From Celoporthe dispersa (Eukaryota > Ascomycota > Sordariomycetes > Diaporthales > Cryphonectriaceae), in NCBI GenBank assembly GCA_016584495.1, contig WAID01000013.1, positions 1,302,001-1,366,000 on the forward strand: a DNA stretch of 64,000 nt, read 5' to 3'. Under the pieces are notes generated by a model. The model made no database searches. It saw nothing but the letters and a program-made list of their open reading frames with translations, and was not told the origin of the DNA. Below are positions 36,719 through 49,657 of this stretch, in pieces (position 1 is the stretch's first letter; the number at the start of each line of letters is the position of its first letter). The translations under genes were made by a program, and so were the position numbers.

Positions 36719-39295
36719 GATGAGTTGTCGGAGACGAAATGGAGGTACAGCAAGGAGCTATCAGCAGTGGAAAACATAGGGCGTTACTCGAAAGAAGAAC
36801 CAGAGATCGAGAGCATGTGCATGTGTGTGTATGAAACACAGGCAGGTTGGTATTCGACAAGCTAGAATAACGATAACAGAAGAGTAGAAGCAGTTAGATA
36901 GTCAGTACCACTTGTCTGTGTTGTAGTAGTAGTGGTCCGATTTTTGACAGCAAGTCGAGGCTGGTTGAGCATGGAGGACGGGAATCTCTCCCTGTGAAGG
37001 ATGATGAAGCCCAGAACTTATATCTCCATCCCGGCAGCTGCCAGCCTCGTTGAATAAAGCCACAAAACATGCTGCCGCTTGATTCCATGACCTCCTTACT
37101 TAGATTCAGTAAGCGATATCAACTTGCTGAGCTTAGCGCGGCTGGCAGGAGGATGTCTGCGGGCGCAAGCAAACAGAAGAACGTCATGTTCCATCGGAAG
37201 GAGGCTGAGATCTGTCGTGGTGGGACTTGTGGGTCGAAATCGGTAGTTGGACGCTATTCCCAAGAAAAGAAAGAAGACCCCCTGCTCTTCCTAGACGTAG
37301 ACGCAAGACATACCAGGGATGGCACGTTAGCATCGGTGCACCCTTCGGCGTCTGTCGCTAGTAGCGCTTGTGTGAAGTTGTTCTTGGGCGTCAAGATCAG
37401 CACAAGCGGTGCCCATCTCAGCTCCGAGACTTGTGGATGCCCGCGTCTAGAGCGCATGGGAGGCTGACGTGCATGATCCTTCCGCAGTTATTACTACTTA
37501 CCGCGCCGGCCAAGGTGGACATGAGATCGTGATTTCGTTCCTGAAGACTGGCAAGTAAGCCTGACCGACATGTCTGCTTTCCCTCTTCCTCCCCAGAGCC
37601 ATGCCGCATATGACCCTCGTCGAGTCTTCGAGAGACAAACGAACATGCTGCGCAGCACACCCACTCGAGGGGACGAGGGAGGGGGCCCGAGGCCCGAGAA
37701 GGCTCTCGAAGCGTTCTATCACCAGGTGGTAATGGCAACGCCCCGACATTGCCACCAGCCCGGCCATCTAGCACATGCATGACCAAAGAAGCCCTCTCCG
37801 TTCATCCAACCATGAAGCATCAAAGTATTTTTGTGATGAGACACCAAGACGGGCGGACTAAAAAGCGGTTCTATAAATACTGTGCAGAAGAAGAGCCCAA
37901 ACCTATGCTGAAAAAGCAGGGTAATGGTGTTGATTAGAGCTTCGATCATGAAGAGAGTATAAGATGATGGCACTACTGAGGCTGGTTCTAGCAAGGCTCG
38001 GGGCTCTAGAGACAAAGGAAAAGGAGAAGAAGAAGAAGAAAAGGAACAGCAAACCCCGAGGTTTCAGGGCGAGCCAACAGAGCGCGATTCAGCACGTCCT
38101 TCTGTGCAGCACACACGGCCTGCCTGGCACAGTCGGCAGCCGTCTGGGTCGCTCCGCGAATCGGCACATGTCGGCGATCTGATGGATACCCTCCAGCAAG
38201 GGATCAATCATGGTGTGTGGCTTGATCCTTGATCTGTGTTGGGGTCCAAAAAATCCCACGTTTGATATCGTGCGAGAGTGGGTTTGTTGTTGATCGGTAA
38301 TGGTCAGCCCTAGAAGGTGGGATAGGGAAGAATAGAAGGAGAAGAACAAGGCCGTCGTTGGTTGTCAGCGGGCAGTAGCATTTCGAAGCTGTCTGGAACC
38401 CCGCTAAATCCCACTCATCCTAGGGGAGACCCCGCCTGTAGGGTGAGGGTGAGGGCCTGAGGGGGACCCTGGCAGTGGCAGGCTGGGATCCAAGCTCCTG
38501 CCATAGTAACCGCCATTACTGTAACAAGAGACATGCTCACGGAACAGACACACACAAGAAGAACATCTAGAGGCGGGCACTTCTTGGTGAAACGGCAGAT
38601 ACGGACTTGTCTCACGGCCCACGGCTCTGTGGATTTTTGTCCAATCAACCGACGAGTCAATCGGCGACCAGTTCATACCCAGCTGCTCCCAGACTGCCCA
38701 CCTACAGGGCCATTGCGGCTGGTGTGCATGGGTGGCAACTTCAGTAGCAGGTTGCCCCCGCTCCCACGGTGGACACGTCAAGTACAACCACCTCACGATG
38801 CAAATCCAGGAGGTCAGAGGGTGTTGCAAGATTATGCACACATACCACCATCTCGACCCACCAAGATATGCTATGTTCTATGTATACGCAAAAGATGACA
38901 AGATCTACCTGCTGTTGGGTGAGCAGCCATGAATCCTGGCTGTGCTGTTTACCGTGAGACCCGCCTCCACCACGAAAGGTACGGTTAGCCTCTGCCCTAG
39001 TAGAGGGACCGCCCGAAACACTAAAAATAGGCACGCATACGCCCTACAGTGGCTGGATGTGGTAATTAGCTTGGGCGCACATCACCCACGCCCACGACCC
39101 CTACCAACCGGGTCACTGACAGCCTCGTCTTCTTTCCCTTTTTTGCCCATATTTTTTTTTTCTCTCCTCCAACCATCCAAGGGCTTTGTTTGGGGTCCAT
39201 GTGATTGATCGATAAGACTCGCCCATCAAGTTTCGATAGTCGTGCCTGCATGCAGCTCATCATCACATGCATCGCGGCTCAAGCGTGTGCGCGAG

Positions 39296-39313
39296 CACAC
39301 ACACACACACACA
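39296..39313. repeat. (CA)9 microsatellite
   Basis: Uninterrupted CA dinucleotide run of 18 bases in intergenic DNA. Confidence 0.9.
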
Positions 39314-40396
39314 TCCCTTGCCTATGCCAAAGCCCACACGAGCGAGACCAGTCTCACCCACTCCACAGGAGCGTTCAACATGTCTAACTGCCAGGTGGCA
39401 AACTACGATTTCTGCCTTGCGACTGCTGCACAGCATCGGCACAGCTGGGGGCTAGGCTCGAGATGGTGGGCCGTCTGCGGCACGGGCCCAGGAGGAAGCA
39501 GCCCGGATCGCCTCTCACGCTTCGATCACGTTCTGCTGCTCGGCCAGTCTCTTTCTGCTGTCTCAAAGAAAGAGGCGCTACGCTGTTGAAAGGGCTCTAC
39601 AACGAAGATGAGAGAGAAAGAGAGTCGAAGAAGGAAGCAAAGATCTCAACATGTTTCAAGGTGCACCGGTACCTGTCGACAAGAGTCGTTCCATGTCAAG
39701 GTCGTAGAGCTTCGCTGATACATCAAAACTCCGTACTGAGCACTGAAACTGTCGACGATGAACAGCGGAGGAAGATGGCGTGAAACTGTCGTGCTCAAGC
39801 CACTGTTCACATCCTCTGTCTGGATTCGGCTGAGAGCACACAAACAAACCATTTGCGTGTGCCTTGCTCGACACAGCAGTGGCACGATAATAACTCGGAA
39901 CTGCCGAAGGGGTGTCACATAAGCATGACCTCGACCATAGCACGTCTCCGGAACACAACGGGTCGCAGGTGCGTCCCGCCCCAACCTCTCCCAGCCAGCC
40001 AGGCCCCGTGGGTTTGTCGATGAACATCCCACTTCTCGACCGTTTCATCTATCAATGGGGAAGCCCGGACCAACAAATCAAACTTCCGGAGATGGTCAGC
40101 CCCTGGTGCATAGTGCCTCGAGAGATTTCTCGGCCGACATGACGTTGGGCAGGATGTCGTGCAGCCCTTGCCAGGGCCGTGGCATGGCTCCACCGTCATC
40201 TTCCACCACGCCACCTCCGTCTGAGCAGCCACAGGCCATCGTGCCACCTGTGGTTTTATACTTCACCATACACTTGGAACCCCGTGATGCAGAGCAGCCA
40301 GGGCGATATTCGCCCATGCGCCATTGACGTGAGATGGGTGAGATACGGACAACGAAGCAGGCTTCCATTATTGGAATGCTGGACGAGTCTTTCAGC

Positions 40397-40404
40397 TATT
40401 TAAG
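40397..40404 (+). promoter_or_regulatory. TATA-like element of the small 40.6-kb gene
   Basis: TATTTAAG about 160 bases upstream of ATG 40562, in a TTCAGC-TATTTAAG-CCG setting typical of fungal core promoters. A second AT motif (TATATATAAATA) ends three bases before the ATG and is too close to act as a TATA box. Confidence 0.35.
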
Positions 40405-40561
40405 CCGTCCCCGCTCGACGTGGTGTGCCTTCACGATGGAAAGCAGACCATCATCACCCACCTTTCTTACTCATTGACACCGCTGCTTGGTGACTCACCC
40501 GCATCTGTGCACAGCCCACACACACAAACTTACTGTACATACACAAATATATATAAATACC

Positions 40562-40939
40562 ATGACGACCAACTCGTTCGGCGGGGCTCTCCCCAGATTC
40601 GACTACCCCACGATCCAGCCGGCCGTCACCAGGGCGTCCCGGTTTCAGGGACTGCCCGTCACGACAAGGGTAGTAGCTGTTGCAGCAGCCGCAGGACTTG
40701 GTAAGACATCCCATCTATGCCCATACTAGAGGCGTCTTTGCATACGAATGAAAGAGAGGAGGACTGACCGACCGTCTCTCTGCACAGCTTACTACGCCTC
40801 ATCCCAAGCCCGCGAGCCATTGATGCAGAGACAGCTCGCACCCAACACGCTTGCAAGCCCGTATCTGCGGGATATGAAGCAGCTACCTGCACCTACCAGC
40901 AGAGTATCGGATTATACGACACGGCTGCGGGGGAACTGA
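40562..40939 (+). CDS. Small protein of unknown function with one putative membrane span, 96 aa
   Basis: Two exons, 40562-40700 and 40788-40939, joined across an 87-bp intron (donor GTAAGA, acceptor TGCACAG) into an exact frame of 96 residues. N-terminus MTTNSFGGALPRFDYP is polar; residues ~37-52 (TTRVVAVAAAAGLAYYAS) form one short Ala-rich hydrophobic segment formed exactly by the splice; the C-terminal 40 residues are polar with several Arg. The layout resembles small mitochondrial or ER membrane proteins, but I recognise no family. The intron joining within the hydrophobic segment is the main evidence that the gene is real. Intact. Confidence 0.6.
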
Positions 40940-43639
40940 GGCTGCTGGCGCCGCACACAGACAACTACCTACTCTGCCGGATCTGGCTGGCCAGTATGGA
41001 GAGGGCTTTGAGAGGCCGGGGTGGAGAGATCTGAGCATCCTAGGCTCTTGTACATTTTGTGTCTGGCGTTATGGTGTATCGGGTCCTCTTCTCATTCGAG
41101 GTTTGAGATTGTGCACGCTTTAAGGGCAGCCTGAAACCAAGGTACTCGCATCTTCATCCAACAGGCGCGGATTTCAGCCCCGCGCGTCAACTTAAAAAAT
41201 ACAGTATCGGAAGACTGTGCTTTCCTCTCATTATCTGGTCGTTTCAATCGAGAGTTTGTGAATCGTATGTCGCTTAAGTTCAACCTGTTAATATTGGTTC
41301 CTAATCTCCCACAATGGCTGTGTCAAGATGCAGATTCGCAATCGTCAGTGCACTTAGAGATTTCCTCCATGGCGGCCATCAACGTTGGCATTGTGTATGT
41401 TTCTCAAAATATGTTGCATAGGATCAATGTTAGCTTTTGATCCGCCTGGAGGCGACTCCGAGCGTGCTGAATCTCAACGAGTCTGTTACGAGAGAGGGAG
41501 AGAATAGAACCGGCAGTCAAGCTGACACTTCCTGAATCAATATATGAAGTTCAATTCCTTATCCGAGAAGAGACTTTGGACACTGATACCTCGATCGCAC
41601 TATCCTAATGTATTTATGCTACCGAATACTTTTCGACTTAAGATCGATTTAAGATTTCAAACCAAAAAAAAAACAAAACAAAAAGGCAGAAAATGTTTTG
41701 TGGGATGCATTTTAAGTTGTAGAGCGAGGGATCTCTTCTCTCTCTCCAAGTATACAGGACAATACTGTGCAGTGATACCTGGCCTTTCTGGCTTGTCTCG
41801 TTTCCGAGATAGTGATCAGAGAAGCCTCACATGCCCAGTCGCCTTTGTGTAGCGCTGGGCCAACTGCTGAGCGAGCATGCTAAGTAATCCAATACTAGGC
41901 ATGTCAGTGATGACGACGGTGGCAGGGATGGATTGCTTTTTCCCGCAGGCAAACGCCTTACGCGTAGAAAAAGACATGGGTGTGCTATATCGGAGAGATT
42001 CGATGAGCTATAGAATTTTCATAGGATCAGATGAGCAAGTGCCCTTCTGTCCTCGAGGGGGATGCACACGTCAGGCAGACAGTTGCCTCCTTCGCCGAAC
42101 ACGAATCGGGAAATCCATGGTCTCAACCCTACCGCGCGAAAAAAGTAAAGCAGGCCAGGCCACAGGTTTAAATAGAGAGCTGCGCCGTGCCGAGCCGAGT
42201 TGCTGCATGCCTGCATTCAACCCACAGTACACTACATCTGCCCTGAGGGAGGCTGCCGAAAACACGTGGTACAGTTTGTGGATACAGGATCTTCCACAGT
42301 TTGGGCATCCTTTTGTGGCTCTCCTGTTACGGTCCTCCAGGTAAGCAGCAGCAACTCCTCAGATTCCAGCACCTGCACCTCATCGAGTGTCCTTCCTATT
42401 GTCTCCTCTCAGCTTCCGGAAGCTGCGGAAATGGAATTCGTTGATCAATGGGGCTGGTTGCATTTACTGTGCACATCACCAGCCACAACACCACATTACC
42501 ACACCATCAGCAGACCTCAGTGGCCTCTCTGTTGGCTGCCGCGGGTGCCACTGTGACGGTCTCCTAGAAGCTGACCAGAACACGGAAATGACCAGCACAC
42601 CGGCTGCAAGCAAGTCGAGGCGGGTGACCATTCGGGCATCACCAACCAACCACCACCACTACTAGCAGCATACCCAACCGGACCCGAGGCGGCACAGTCC
42701 GTTGCATGCTACCATTAAAACCATAGTACTGTGTGCGCACACACACAGACACAGAGAGAGAGAGAGACAGAGTGAGAAAACATACTGTTCGTTATTGTGT
42801 GGTAACCACAAGTCTGGCACAGCGGGTCAGGCCAGCGAGCTAGTGGACAGGCTCCAGGGCTGCCAATCAGAGTTAGTCATTCCCGGCTGCCGCCCGCCCT
42901 GGGATCTAGATTTCAGGGTCCAGCAAGCTCAATGCCCACCCCCCCCCCCCCCAAAGGCCCCAGGTCTCAGCAGCGCTAGAGCTACCCCACAGGGCCTCCC
43001 TGAACCGCTGGGTGGCCACCCTTTACACTGCAGGTGGGGTTCTAATCCTTGGGTCCAGGACCTATTCCGACTCCCGCGTCCCACTGCAGCTGCAGTTCGC
43101 CAACTGACCTCCACTGTGGTTGACAGGCTTGCAAGGGACCTGTTTCCAACGCGGCTGCTTTCGTGACGGAAGCTCCCTGGTGCCTTGAGGAGCCCGAAGC
43201 TTAAGCACGCCCCATCCCAACACAACCCGATCCCAAACCAACAACGTCACGCGGCCGTTGTCGACTATCGACGAATCGCCCTGCGAAGCTCACCCGAACC
43301 CACCGACTTCCGACGAATTACGGTGCAGCACATACCAGAGCATCCATCACCCCTATAGCTTTCCAGCTTCCACATTGCACACTGCACGTCATCCACCTTG
43401 CCCGTGTCTCGTCCTTCGAACCTGTGCTGACTGACTGCGAGGTCACCAGTTTCAGCCTCCACCCGCTTCTATCCCATCTCCTGCTCCCTCCATCCCTTCG
43501 CTGTCTCGTCACGCCCGCTTGTCCTCGATCTAGCACCGCCAGCTTGCTGCGGCCTGCCCCCAGGCGTCCCGAGACGCTGCTCTGTGTCCGCCCCCGGGCC
43601 AACTCCTGGTGCGCTCATCGCCCAGAAGAAACAGCCAGG
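40940..43639. other. 2.7-kb gene-free stretch
   Basis: Includes an A-rich tract (41664-41684), a short (AC)n/(AG)n tract (about 42739-42770) and a 14-C run (42939-42952). The last 250 bases are pyrimidine-rich leader of Blm10. No gene recognised. Confidence 0.5.
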
Positions 43640-46600
43640 ATGGACGACATACCACACTCTCACGCTTCTGCAGCCGTGGCCATGTCGGCGGCGGCGGCTG
43701 CACACGCTTCACACTTCCTCGTCCAGAATCTCTCCGCCGTCGACACGATATCTCGCTCGACGTCCCCTGGCGTGCCCGTGCTGACCCCAGACGAGGATGA
43801 CAAGAAGCGGTACCGCCCGAGGACCTTTGCCTATTTTTCTCAACTGCCATTTGCCGTCGAGGATGAACATGAGCGCGACGCGGCGCTAGCTGGCATCCTC
43901 AAGAACCTATACATTGCCATCAAGGCCGAGGACTTTTCGCCTGGGGCCTTACACTGGACCAGAGAGCTGCAGGGATGGCTGAACCTGAAGTTCGAGATGG
44001 TTCGTGAGCTGCGCGCCAGCCTTGCAAAGCTCTACTACCACCTCGCCCTGGCACCAGGTCTCGACACCACCACGGCGGACCGTTTTGCGAGGATGACCAT
44101 CACCCTGACGAAGTAAGTCTCATGCGGCCGCTCGAGTCCCTCCCTCTGGCTGCGTGGCAAGCTGGCTGACCGTGCTCTCCTCGCACAGGAAGAAGACCTA
44201 CGTTAAACCCGGTGACGATCTATATCTGGACTGGCGACCGCTGTGGAGGGAGATCAAGGGCCTGGTCCTCCCACACGAGGTGCCAGCACACCAGGCGAAC
44301 AGGAGGGGCAAGAGTGGGAGACACCTGCTCAAGCTTGCCATGCACGCACAGACCTACTTCGATCCCAGTGGTCGGAAGGAGATGTTGGAGGAATTCTTGC
44401 CCTTCTTCAGCACGTCTGATCTATCCTGCGCCTACACGGTGGTCGCAGCCATCAACGTCATGGTCCCTACAGCCCCGTCTCTGCCTCACGAGCCGCTGTC
44501 CCAGCCGGCAGATTATCTGCCCACATACTTCCACCTCTGGTCGCTCATGTCGCGCTCCAAGGCCTTTGACATCTTCTTCCTGGATATCTTTTCAAGAATC
44601 GCTAGAGACTACCTCAGCTGCACGCACGTGCTCCTTCTCCGAGCACGGCATCTTCACTCGAGACCAATCTGATCTGATCTTTACCGCTATACTACGCCTT
44701 ACGGAGATCCCGGTCGGTCAGGCCAATTCCCCCTATACGACTCTGGATTACTCCATGGGCGCTGCTGCCTGGCTGGAGAGGGACAAGAAGAAACACCCTG
44801 TGCCTCATATCATCGCCAGATGGATTGTGCACTCGCTCTCGCCACAGTGCCTCAAGGAGGAAAATTCCGTCATGGCCAACCTGGAAGGGCTGATCGAGTC
44901 GATTGACACTTTTTTCCATCCGTCGAACCAGGGCTCGTGGACAAACTTCCTGGCCCAGTTCGTCTTCTTCCTTACCCATGGCTTCGTGTCCAGGTGGAAC
45001 CGCGAGCAGACTGGTGAGCTCGACACGCCCGCTGATCGGAGGATCAATGACGAGCTCAAGAAGAGGTTCGTCCTAACCTTGAAGGAGGTTGTCTTCATGG
45101 GCCTCTTCGCCAAGAGCATGAAGGTTGTCAGCTACTACACGAGTACGCTCCAGTGGCTGGCGTATCTGGAGCCCGAGATCATATTGCCGGGGGGCGTTGC
45201 AAAGGTTTTACCCAAGTCTGCAAGGCTTGGTCGAGGTACACCGCACATCATCCAGCCTCAGCGGTCTGATGATGTTGGCAAATGTCATATCGAAGCAGAA
45301 GGGATTCCGGTGTCATCTCACAGCCCTGCTGGCCCTGGCCCTGCCTGGCATCGACGCCAACGATCTGGGAAAGACGCAATACACCCTGAGCTTCATCCAG
45401 AGTGTTGCCTATAGCATCCCCTTCGTGCCGCTGAAGAAGGAAGGCTCGGATAATGTCGATACGTCTTTGGCGGTCCAGTGGGTCCAGGGCCAGATGGAGC
45501 GCATGGAGCTTGAGGGCCAAGATGTGCAGTTCAACTACAAGGAAGAGCTCTCTGATGAAGACGAGGCAGACATTGTGCAATCCTCAACGGCTGGATTTGG
45601 CGAGTTCGTCATCACCCTGCTAGGCAAGGTCTTTACTCTCCTCGAAAACCTGCCGGACGCATCGCAAGTTCGAGCCAACTCCCCCGAGGATAACGTCATC
45701 AACAGCTTGCCAGCGGCGCTGACGCCCTTATTTGCTTCGCTATCCCCGGACCTGTTCGAAATGGCTCTCGAGAAGGTAGCTGCGTTTGTCTCATCACATG
45801 TTGTACATCAGGCTCGAGACGCCATGGCCTGGATCTGTAACGCACTTTGCAAGGTCAATCCTGAGAAGACACTCAAGAGGTTCATCCCAATGCTGATTGT
45901 CAATATCCGCAACGAGATCGACTACAACGGCGCCGCATCAGACCGAAGCAGCGGCACTGATGTGCTGCCGCGCGACCGAGCGCTCGTATGGCACGTGAGC
46001 ATGCTCAGCATGACTGTTGTGAACGTAGGCGCGGAGGTGCTCAAGTACAAGTCCGAGCTATTCAGCATCGCCCAGTACATGCAAGAGAAGTGTCGTGGGA
46101 TACCGACCATACATATTTCGAACTTCATTCACCACCTCCTCTTGAATCTCACCCACACCTATTCTATCGATACCAGTCTTTACGAACCCGACGTGGTGAA
46201 CGGAGGGATCAGTGCTGATGTCTGGGGAATGACGACGTCGCCTGCGGACCTAACTATCCGGTGGCACCGGCCATCAGCCGAAGAGATACAATTTGCTGTT
46301 GAGCTCTTCGAATCCCAGGCTGGAGCGGCGTCAAGAGGCTGGAGCTGCTCATGAGCAGCGAGACTCCGGTCAACCGCAAGGGCAAGAACAAGGAGTGGGG
46401 CGACGAGGTCTCGAGACAGCTCACGCAATTGAGATTGGTCATCTCCGGAGCCTCTGCTCTGTTCGACCCGAAGAGAGCTGCTGGCGAGGCAAACGGTAGC
46501 TCGAAGGATGATGGCCGCATTGAAGCTGATGGTGACACCCTCATGGATGACGATGAGGACCCCCTGGCCGAGGTTGCCGATGACGAGGAATTGAAACGTC

Positions 46601-49600
46601 AGTACCGGTATCCGTCTGGTTACATTCTTGACGCAGACAGCCCACTCTATGCCCGTCTTCACGAGACCAGGGACGATGTCGGACGGCTGCTTTCGAAAAC
46701 CCACAATTTCCTGAATGCCAACCAGGAAGATGATGTGACGTGCTTCACGGCCCTGTATGCCACATATAGGACGTGGATCACAGATGTTGGCATCGAGCGA
46801 TCTGCGCATCCCTTGGAACGGCTGTCGAGGTTGTACAAGGCAGATGTCACACCATTCAAGGTCCCGGGCCTGCGCAAGGTGTACCCTCGCCCGCTCCTCG
46901 TGAAGCGAGCAGATGCGTACCAGCTCCAACGCGTCAAGTACAACTCCTCCTACAGACAGAAGAGTGAGCTTGACAAAAGGCTGCTTCTCGATCTCGCCGA
47001 GTCGTGCGTCTCTTCGTATGCAGATGTCCGAAGGGTTGCCCAGGGAGCCCAGGACTCATCGCTGAAGGTTCTGATCGGCGGTCGACCCTTGGTGATCCCC
47101 GTCATCTTGGAAAAGTATCGCAAAGCTTTGGACGAGAACGATCCCGATCGCATCAAGGGAGCTCTGTATACATTGCTGTACACCACCTTGACAAAGGCCC
47201 TCTTGAAGGACTGGCGGTTCGCCCCCGACATGATGCGGTTGTACATCAAGACTGCCAGCGTTGACAAGGCATCCATACAGCAGCTCCTTACGACATCGCT
47301 CTATCCACTGCTAGATTTTGGAAAGCCCTTCGAGCGCATGGTCATCTTAGATGAGAACATTGTGAGCACGATCAAACCACCCGAGGACTGCTCGAAGGTG
47401 ATCCGGACCAGGAACGACTTTATCCGCGAGCGCAGGAAGAGGGTGGAGACGAAGAAGAACAGCCTCGGACTGGAGCTCATCGACACGGCTAAGTCGGCGC
47501 ACTGGAAAGTTGCTCTGAAGTGCGCTGTCTTTGCAACAAACATGTGCCTCCGCTTCGATACACTTGCACCGCCGGCGTTCATCGATCTAGTCGTCAACGG
47601 CACGAACGATGATCATCCTGGTCTTAGGGCCAATTACCAGCTAGCATTTTCTGGCATATTCTCGAGAATTGATGTGAGAGCCATCTACGGTCACGAGTAT
47701 CGAAAATATCTTCTCGAGGAGGACAATGACGGCGTGTGCTTGGATGTTGAGGTGCCTTCGGACGATCCTCAGTGGACGGACAAGTACCTCAACTCGTTTG
47801 CGAATCTCGATGAGGCGGAGTACTTTGTCGACGCTGATCATCCGGGGTGGCTGGTCTGGGGCAAAAAGCTCAGCGCCTCCAAGTCTGATCCAGAACCCTT
47901 CTTGGCGTACGATGAGACGGAGAAGGCGGCTCGGGAGCAGATTGGCAAACTCCTGACCAAGGAGTGGTTTGCCAAATGCTTTGACTTCCTCAAGCAAGAG
48001 CCACGGGATGCCAACGCAGACAAGTTTCGCATGCAGAATGTCGTTCTTCTGATGCACGTCTTTGATTTGGTCACTTACGGAGTGGCCGCGACCACGTTCG
48101 ACGAGATCATGGACTTGATCAAGGATGTGTACGGGGATGGAAGCGACAAGCATCAACACCGGGCCACCGCCGAGATCCTTGGGGCGTTACTATCGGGCGG
48201 TATTGACGATCCCAAGGAATACAGGGATAAGATCTGGGCGTTTGCAGCTCCTATGATGCTGAACGTTTTCGCCGACTCCCTGACACCAGACAACTTGCAC
48301 TACTGGATAACGTGCCTGCACCTCACAGCAGACGCCAAGGATCCACGCCGCTGTCGCCAGATTGTAGAGAATCTAAGCTCGTTCCGGCTGGACATGTCAT
48401 CAAACGCCGCCTTCAAGGAGGCGTCGAAGGTGCAGTTGCTCGAACTGCTCATCAGTGACGGCGGCTGGCACTTCCGAAAGGAGAAGCCGATCCTGGAAGA
48501 CTTCCTGGCCCATATCGACCACCCGTATAAATCCGTGCGAGAGGCCATGGGTAGGGTAATCGGTACAATCTACCGAACTCGTTACCATGAGTCTTACCCC
48601 AATGTTGCAGCACTTCTGAGCAGCAACAAGGCCGAGTCGAACATAGGCATTCGCCCATACCAACCATCTGACGAGTTCACTACGACGATCAAGGAGGTCT
48701 TCTCGCGCCTGGAGAAGTGGAGACACGAGCGCACACCTGGGCAACAAGAGCCCTGCAGCTACACCAACGGGTCGAAGACGGTTCTGACCTGGCTAGACTC
48801 AATGCTGAGCTCGCAAGAGTGCACACAGCTCGTGCCCTTCTTCCCGGACCCCTTCATTGACCAGCTCCTCCACATGATGGACGTCAAGGAAGACCCGGAG
48901 CTCATGCGTCTCGCCTACCACGTATATCGCCACCTAGCTAACATCCCGTTCCGGGAAGGCGAGGACGCGGCTTTCATCAAGGCTCTCATCCGCATTGGCA
49001 GGTCAGCCGCATCCTGGCATCAGCGTCTCCGCGCCCTGGTCAACATGCAAGTCATCTATTTCAGGCGCCTCTTCCTCACTACCCCTGCCCACCGAGAGCT
49101 GCTCTTCGGCGCGGTGGGCGACATGCTCGCAGACCCTCAGCTCGAAGTCCGCGACTGTGCGTCAGCCACGCTAGCAGGCATGATTCGCTGCTCGCCAGCG
49201 ACAATCCGCAACCCGATCATCCAGAACCTCATCGCGCGTTTCAAGCAGCAGCTCCGCAACAACCCGATGCCGAAACGCAAGCACGCGGGCGGTACTGACA
49301 CACCTGTCGACACGCAAAAGCAGATCGTACGCCGGCATGCAGCAGTGTTGGGACTAGGCGCGCTCGTCGAGGCATTTCCATACGCGACGCCGCCGCCGCC
49401 ATGGATGCCAGACGTCCTCGCGCATCTTGCGAGGAGGCCGGCGACGGATCCGGGTGTGGTGGGCAAGGCAGCAAAGAGCGTGCTGGCGGAGTTCAAGAAA
49501 ACGAGACAGGACAGCTGGACGGTGGACCAAAAGGTAAGTCAACTCTCGGCCAGAATGATATAGGACAGCTAACTGACGTGATATTTTGCCACAGTATTTC

Positions 49601-49657
49601 ACGGCCGAACAGCTCGAGGATCTGGAGGGTGTCCTCTGGAAGAGCTACTTCGCATAA
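43640..49657 (+). CDS. blm10: Proteasome activator Blm10/PA200 (PSME4-type), three frame breaks
   Basis: Exons 43640-44112, 44189-49533, 49595-49657 (introns 76 and 61 bp); about 1,959 residues if three breaks are bridged. Starts MDDIPHSH; RYRPRTFAYFSQLPFAVE is the N-terminal Blm10 signature. HEAT-like repeats fill the middle, and the DUF3437-type C-terminus reads RRHAAVLGLGALVEAFPY, SVLAEFKKTRQDSW, FTAEQLEDLEGVLW, ending KSYFA. The last three residues take the place of the HbYX gate-opening motif (YYA in yeast Blm10 and PA200). The protein caps the 20S proteasome and helps histone turnover, repair and mitochondrial quality control. Breaks: extra base near 44639-44642, extra G in the run 45189-45194, missing base near 46330. 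Family similarity continues on both sides of each. Confidence 0.93.

Larger units (their letters stand above)
36719..40561. other. 3.8-kb gene-free stretch
   Basis: Left end is the promoter of the MFS gene, right end the promoter of the small 40.6-kb gene. TATAAATA occurs at 37871-37878 with no convincing gene after it. A (CA)9 tract lies at 39296-39313. The ORFs seen are short and lack domain-like composition. Confidence 0.5.
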
